Program-made: the position numbers and the translations under genes
Notes under the pieces: generated by a model
Database searches by the model: none
Seen by the model: only the letters and a program-made list of their open reading frames with translations
Told to the model about the DNA's origin: nothing
Part shown: positions 9,168 through 12,541 of the stretch, in pieces
Layout of the letters: each line of letters begins with the position of its first letter
Position numbering within the stretch: the stretch's first letter is position 1
Assembly: GCA_027575765.1 (NCBI GenBank)
Contig: JANBPT010001200.1
Span: 1-12,541, forward strand
DNA from: Tieghemiomyces parasiticus
Taxonomy: Eukaryota; Kickxellomycota; Dimargaritomycetes; Dimargaritales; Dimargaritaceae
Direction: 5' to 3'
Length of the DNA: 12,541 bases

Positions 9168-9205
9168 GTCGTAGCCTTATACATGGTCCCCTCAGGAACC
9201 CTCAA

Positions 9206-9228
9206 GAGACCAAACTATGTTGGGTCTC
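9206..9228. repeat. Hairpin immediately upstream of the 5S gene
   Basis: GAGACCAA pairs with TTGGGTCTC with one extra G and a loop of about six bases. It ends eight bases before the 5S gene. Upstream elements at 5S genes are known in some fungi, but this hairpin matches none that I know. Confidence 0.45.
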
Positions 9229-9236
9229 CACAAGCC

Positions 9237-9354
9237 AGCTGCGGCCATCTGCTGGAGTTAGCACCGTATCCCGTTAGATCTGCGAAGTTAAGGTCCAGTC
9301 AGCCGATTTAGTACTAAGGTGGGTGAGCACTTGGGAATAGTCGGTTCCGCAGCT
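9237..9354 (+). rRNA. 5S ribosomal RNA
   Basis: This is the 5S RNA of the large ribosomal subunit, made by RNA polymerase III. The 118-base gene has the conserved blocks GCACCGTATCCCGT, GATCTGCGAAGTTAAG, TTAGTACTAAGGTGGGTGA and TTGGGAATA in the right order and spacing. The ends form a perfect 8-bp helix I (AGCTGCGG with CCGCAGCT). Helix II also pairs well: CTGCTGGA with TCCAGTCAG, one bulged base. The internal promoter (A-box to C-box, about 9284-9326) is intact, and a T-run follows. Gene condition suggests a working copy, though a recent pseudogene cannot be excluded without expression data. It stands alone, as dispersed 5S genes do in many fungi. Its CpGs are preserved while the DNA on both sides beyond the island has almost none. 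Confidence 0.95.
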
Positions 9355-9358
9355 TTTT
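9354..9358 (+). terminator. RNA polymerase III T-run terminator of the 5S gene
   Basis: Five T residues begin at the last paired base of helix I. A run of four or more T on the coding strand is the usual Pol III stop signal, so this supports an intact transcription unit. Confidence 0.85.
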
Positions 9359-10772
9359 ATATATTTTGCTCAGAGACTACCCATTTGGCTAGGGCTGGAT
9401 ATGGTCCTAACAGATATTGTGTAAGCTATGAGATGTAGGAGGTATGATGGTTAGCAATCCTTATGAGCATATATCCTGTAAAGAGACAAGGCATTGGGGA
9501 ACTGAAGGAAGGGGCAGCATGTACATTAGTCAAGACCCATTGAAGGCTGGTCCTTGGTAGGTTTATTTTGTATTGAGAATTGTAGGCTACTATACCAAGT
9601 GCAGCTACTTTAAACCACCTTGCCCACTCCCTTCCTAACCACCCATATATGCCAACCAGAACAATGGCCATTACCCATTCACCAACCCTATGTGCCATAT
9701 CACAGCCACCTAGGCAACCCCTCCCTTTAAACAGCACCTTACCCTACTTCCCTTGGCTTCTCTACCATTCTCCACTCTGGCAATACATTGGCAAGTCCCA
9801 AAACTACATGATCCTCTTGCCATATCCATGGTAGCAAGTTGGTACCAAAAAAAATCATCACTCCATTTACATGCTCATATTACTGACCTATGATTACACC
9901 TGCCACACCAAACCATGCATGGCTACCAGTTTGCCTGGCCCATGTAATGAATTAGAGAATACAAGAGATACATAAACACTGTGGTGGTACTAGAACTTTG
10001 CATACATGGGTTCATCCCCTAAAGTGCCAGTAGACCACCAAGGCACTATTACTTCTGCACTCCCTTCTCAATCTCCCCAACTATGGTCCACATGTTTACC
10101 TATTGCAAGTAGGCAGTGTGACTTTGTCCCAGTTTCCAAGAGACAAAGGAAATATTTATACCATAGACATGTGCAGTATACCTAACCATTGGACACTAAA
10201 GTCAGCTATTCTTAGCATACCATAAATTATAACTAGATAGAACAAGGAGGGCAGGGCTTCATTACTTAAAGAAATACTAGATTGGGAAGGACCCATAACC
10301 AATGGAAACCTGGATAGGGATGCCTATACTTAGAACAAGGAGAACACCCCCTCCTCCAGGCTCACAATTGATACAGCACCTGCTGTATAAACCTAGAGGG
10401 TTATATCCAAGCCCCTATGCCACTGCTATGACCAATGGTTAATACTGTTGCCTTGGTGCAATGTCTTCAGGGGAAAGCTACTCTGAGCAATGGTTCCTTC
10501 AAAACAATGGGCTGGGATGCCATGGTAAGTAGGATATGATAGAGAAATGGGCCCATTATCTACACAACCATAGATAATAGAACCAAAGGAAATGGAAACA
10601 GTGGAGGTAGAGGATAGCCATGGCAATAGACCCATGGAGTTTTCCATAGGGTAAGTTCAGCTGTGGATAGACACAAGTTAGTGTTTTTTAGGTGCCATTC
10701 TCACCATAGATGAGGTCAATCACTCCAACATAGCATATTGCCTGTTAGACCAAGTGTGGTGAATTCACCACA

Positions 10773-10816
10773 TTTCCCTCTCCTCCTCTCTCTCTCCCTT
10801 TCCCTCTCCCTTTCTC
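10773..10816 (+). repeat. Polypyrimidine tract (44 bases of C/T only)
   Basis: An unbroken C/T run, mostly TC, CCT and TCCC words. It resembles a decayed (TC)n/(TTTCCC)n simple repeat. Looser pyrimidine-rich sequence returns at about 11000-11210. Confidence 0.7.
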
Positions 10817-11834
10817 ATCCATCCTGATGCCTTATTGGTGCTTGGATAGTTACCCAGACCTGTTTGTTGTTCTCTGAGGTTCCTTTGAGACTTGGCATGA
10901 CTCATCTCCTTTTTTCCCATCTTCTTCAAGCAGGCGCAAAGACAAAAGGATTTGAAATGGCCATCCTTATTGGCTACAACCCATTAGTAAGCAAGTGCTC
11001 TATTTTTCTACTCTCTTTTTCTCCCATTTGCTCTTCCTTGGATTTGGCCATCACAAAAATCCTCAACTACCAAATCCTCCCTCCTTCCTCTACCATTTTC
11101 TCTCCTCTCCCTTTTTACATATATATACATACCCCTTACCTTCCCTTCTTTTGATTTTTATCAGTTTCAACTTCTCTCACTTTCTTTGCCCCCTTTTAGA
11201 ATTAAGTTCACTGTCAAAAAACTTAAGGCTTGATCATTATACAATACACAACAATGGTCTTGGTCCAATAGAAAAATGGGGGAAATAGAGCTTAACTATG
11301 GCTGAGCTAACTTGAATAGTATGAGAAAACAATAGCATCCTAATGATACAGAAAATATAGAAAGAATGAGTTGGGCAAAAGTAAATGGAATTCTAAAAAA
11401 CCAACTGGTGAGTCCTTGCTTAACTGTGTGGGCTTGCTTTAATACTCTGGTGCAGGGGTAGGGTCTACATCCCCCTGTATATTGCATGTAACCATAAACC
11501 TTAATTCTGCCTTTCCCCACAAGGGGATTGGCAGTTGTTTATGCCTTTTGGGTATTGGCATGCCCATCAGATGCTGCATTGATATTAGGCCCAAGTCTAA
11601 TACCATAACCAAAAGGCTATTCTACTATCACAGAATTTATGGTTCTGAAATAGTAGACTTGGACTTTACCCTGGGACAATCTAATGTGGTGGTTCCCAAT
11701 CACCACAGGCTTCATCATTGACAGTTGATACTTTGTTTACACCATACCCAATTAGTATTTAAGGTTCAAAGCATGCCCACCAAATAAACTTCAGGCTCTT
11801 TTCTTACCTTTTAATTAGCGCTGTCTGCACTTGA

Positions 11835-12011
11835 CCTACTATTGATCTTTATGCCAACTGTGCTGTCCCCCTGACTGACCAAAAGGGCTGGCCAATTGCC
11901 ACTCCTCTGGTACTGATATTCAATCCCATAGAGTGCACTACCACAACACAACTATGTGATAAGGGTGCCTCCCTGGGCGCCTATTCCTACCCTTTCATCA
12001 GAGACCCATAA
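11835..12011 (+). pseudogene. Possible coding relic, unassigned
   Basis: A 58-codon frame without ATG runs from just after TGA 11832-11834 to TAA 12009-12011. Its translation has balanced, protein-like composition (for example IDLYANCAVPLTDQKGWP). It stands out from the surrounding frames but matches no family I can name. Two of the three CpGs in the right-hand 3.2 kb lie inside or just upstream of it. It may be a scrap of a transposon protein; chance is a serious alternative. Confidence 0.15.
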
Positions 12012-12492
12012 TCCTTGCAGCATACTCATTGTTACCCAACATCAACCATGATTAAGTATTACTGTTTTATCCTCTGATATATTGTTAATCCACCACCATT
12101 ACTTGCAACCATTACTACATTGCTCTTACTTCTCAACCAACCTTCTAGACAACCTATTTATCAAGTCACCTTCCTTGCCCTAATATAAAAAGAATCACTT
12201 TTTCATTACTCTGAATAAACATCATCTTTTTCCTTACTTGACCACATTCTATTTATACCTTTTTTGCAACTCACTTTCACCCAGTTGTTCTTATATTATG
12301 CATATCTGTGCTTCCACTTAAACCCAGTATTACAACTATGTGAAGGTTACCTAGATATTAGACCCTAAGGTCAGATACTTCAGTAACCTAATCACAATCT
12401 TAATAGGCAAGGGAGATGAGCTTCATTAAGATAGAAAATACTTGGGGCAGGGAAGTACAAATGTACCAAGGGAAACTCAAAAGGGTTGCCTG

Positions 12493-12522
12493 GAGGCAAG
12501 GCAGGGGAAACACTCCCAGAAC
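12493..12522 (+). repeat. Dispersed repeat, copy B
   Basis: Second copy of the 30-base segment at 8837-8866 (26 of 30 identical, same orientation). Unlike copy A it has no CpG. The element probably continues past the right edge of the window, so its full extent cannot be seen. Confidence 0.5.
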
Positions 12523-12541
12523 ATAGAAGGGCAGAAGTTCT

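Larger units (their letters stand above)
9361..12480. other. Gene-free, almost CpG-free decayed repeat DNA
   Basis: No gene is supported on either strand. Open frames are short, lack family motifs, and several overlap in different frames. The sequence is AT-richer than the phospholipase region and rich in CA, TG and CCA-type words. Reading every line, I count only three CpG dinucleotides from 9361 to the window end. This fits old transposon or repeat DNA that passed through long cytosine methylation. Individual elements cannot be named, apart from a polypyrimidine tract and one short coding-like stretch listed separately. Confidence 0.6.

Noticed and set aside
10426..10647. Minus-strand 73-codon frame as a retroelement relic.
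   Set aside because: No protease, reverse transcriptase or integrase motif could be seen; not supportable.
1..12541. tRNA genes, CRISPR arrays, group I/II introns.
   Set aside because: I saw no B-box (GGTTCRANNCC) with a matching acceptor stem, no regularly spaced direct repeats, and no conserved intron core.

Overview
The window looks like nuclear DNA of a fungus. The evidence is one intronless, GC-rich gene for a fungal-type phosphoinositide-specific phospholipase C, a eukaryotic 5S rRNA gene lying on its own away from other rRNA genes, and a dead mariner-type transposon. The lineage cannot be fixed from the sequence. The GC-rich, CpG-rich gene beside CpG-stripped repeats would suit an early-diverging (zygomycete-type or zoosporic) fungus, but that is a guess.

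Layout. Positions 1-870 hold nothing I can support. Positions 871-2196 are strongly pyrimidine-rich on the + strand and are probably the promoter and 5' leader of the next gene. Positions 2311-4932 (+) encode a complete phospholipase C of 873 residues (PH-like, EF-hand-like, X, Y and C2 regions) with all catalytic and calcium-binding residues in place. Positions 4933-5700 are a spacer with three perfect inverted repeats in about 160 bp. About 6024-7061 (+) is a mariner transposase pseudogene with frameshifts and stops; its first and third catalytic aspartates now read as asparagine. Positions 7062-8630 hold no gene. Positions 8635-9358 are an island of normal CpG content with several hairpins, an ATG-less reading frame with an eight-residue repeat, and a well-preserved 5S rRNA gene at 9237-9354 with a Pol III T-run. 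Positions 9361-12541 are AT-richer, low-complexity decayed DNA with no convincing gene. At the right edge a 30-base segment repeats part of the CpG island.

The strongest signal is compositional. CpG is plentiful through the phospholipase gene, then falls to 8 in 2.5 kb (6061-8580). It recovers to about 22 in 720 bases around the 5S gene and falls again to 3 in the last 3.2 kb. The transposon's lesions match this: both lost catalytic aspartates and several lost arginines are what CpG to TpG/CpA change would produce. The simplest reading is that repeat DNA here was cytosine-methylated and decayed by deamination, while the phospholipase gene and the 5S island escaped. The two functional genes share no obvious pathway. 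I found no defence, CRISPR, toxin or viral system.
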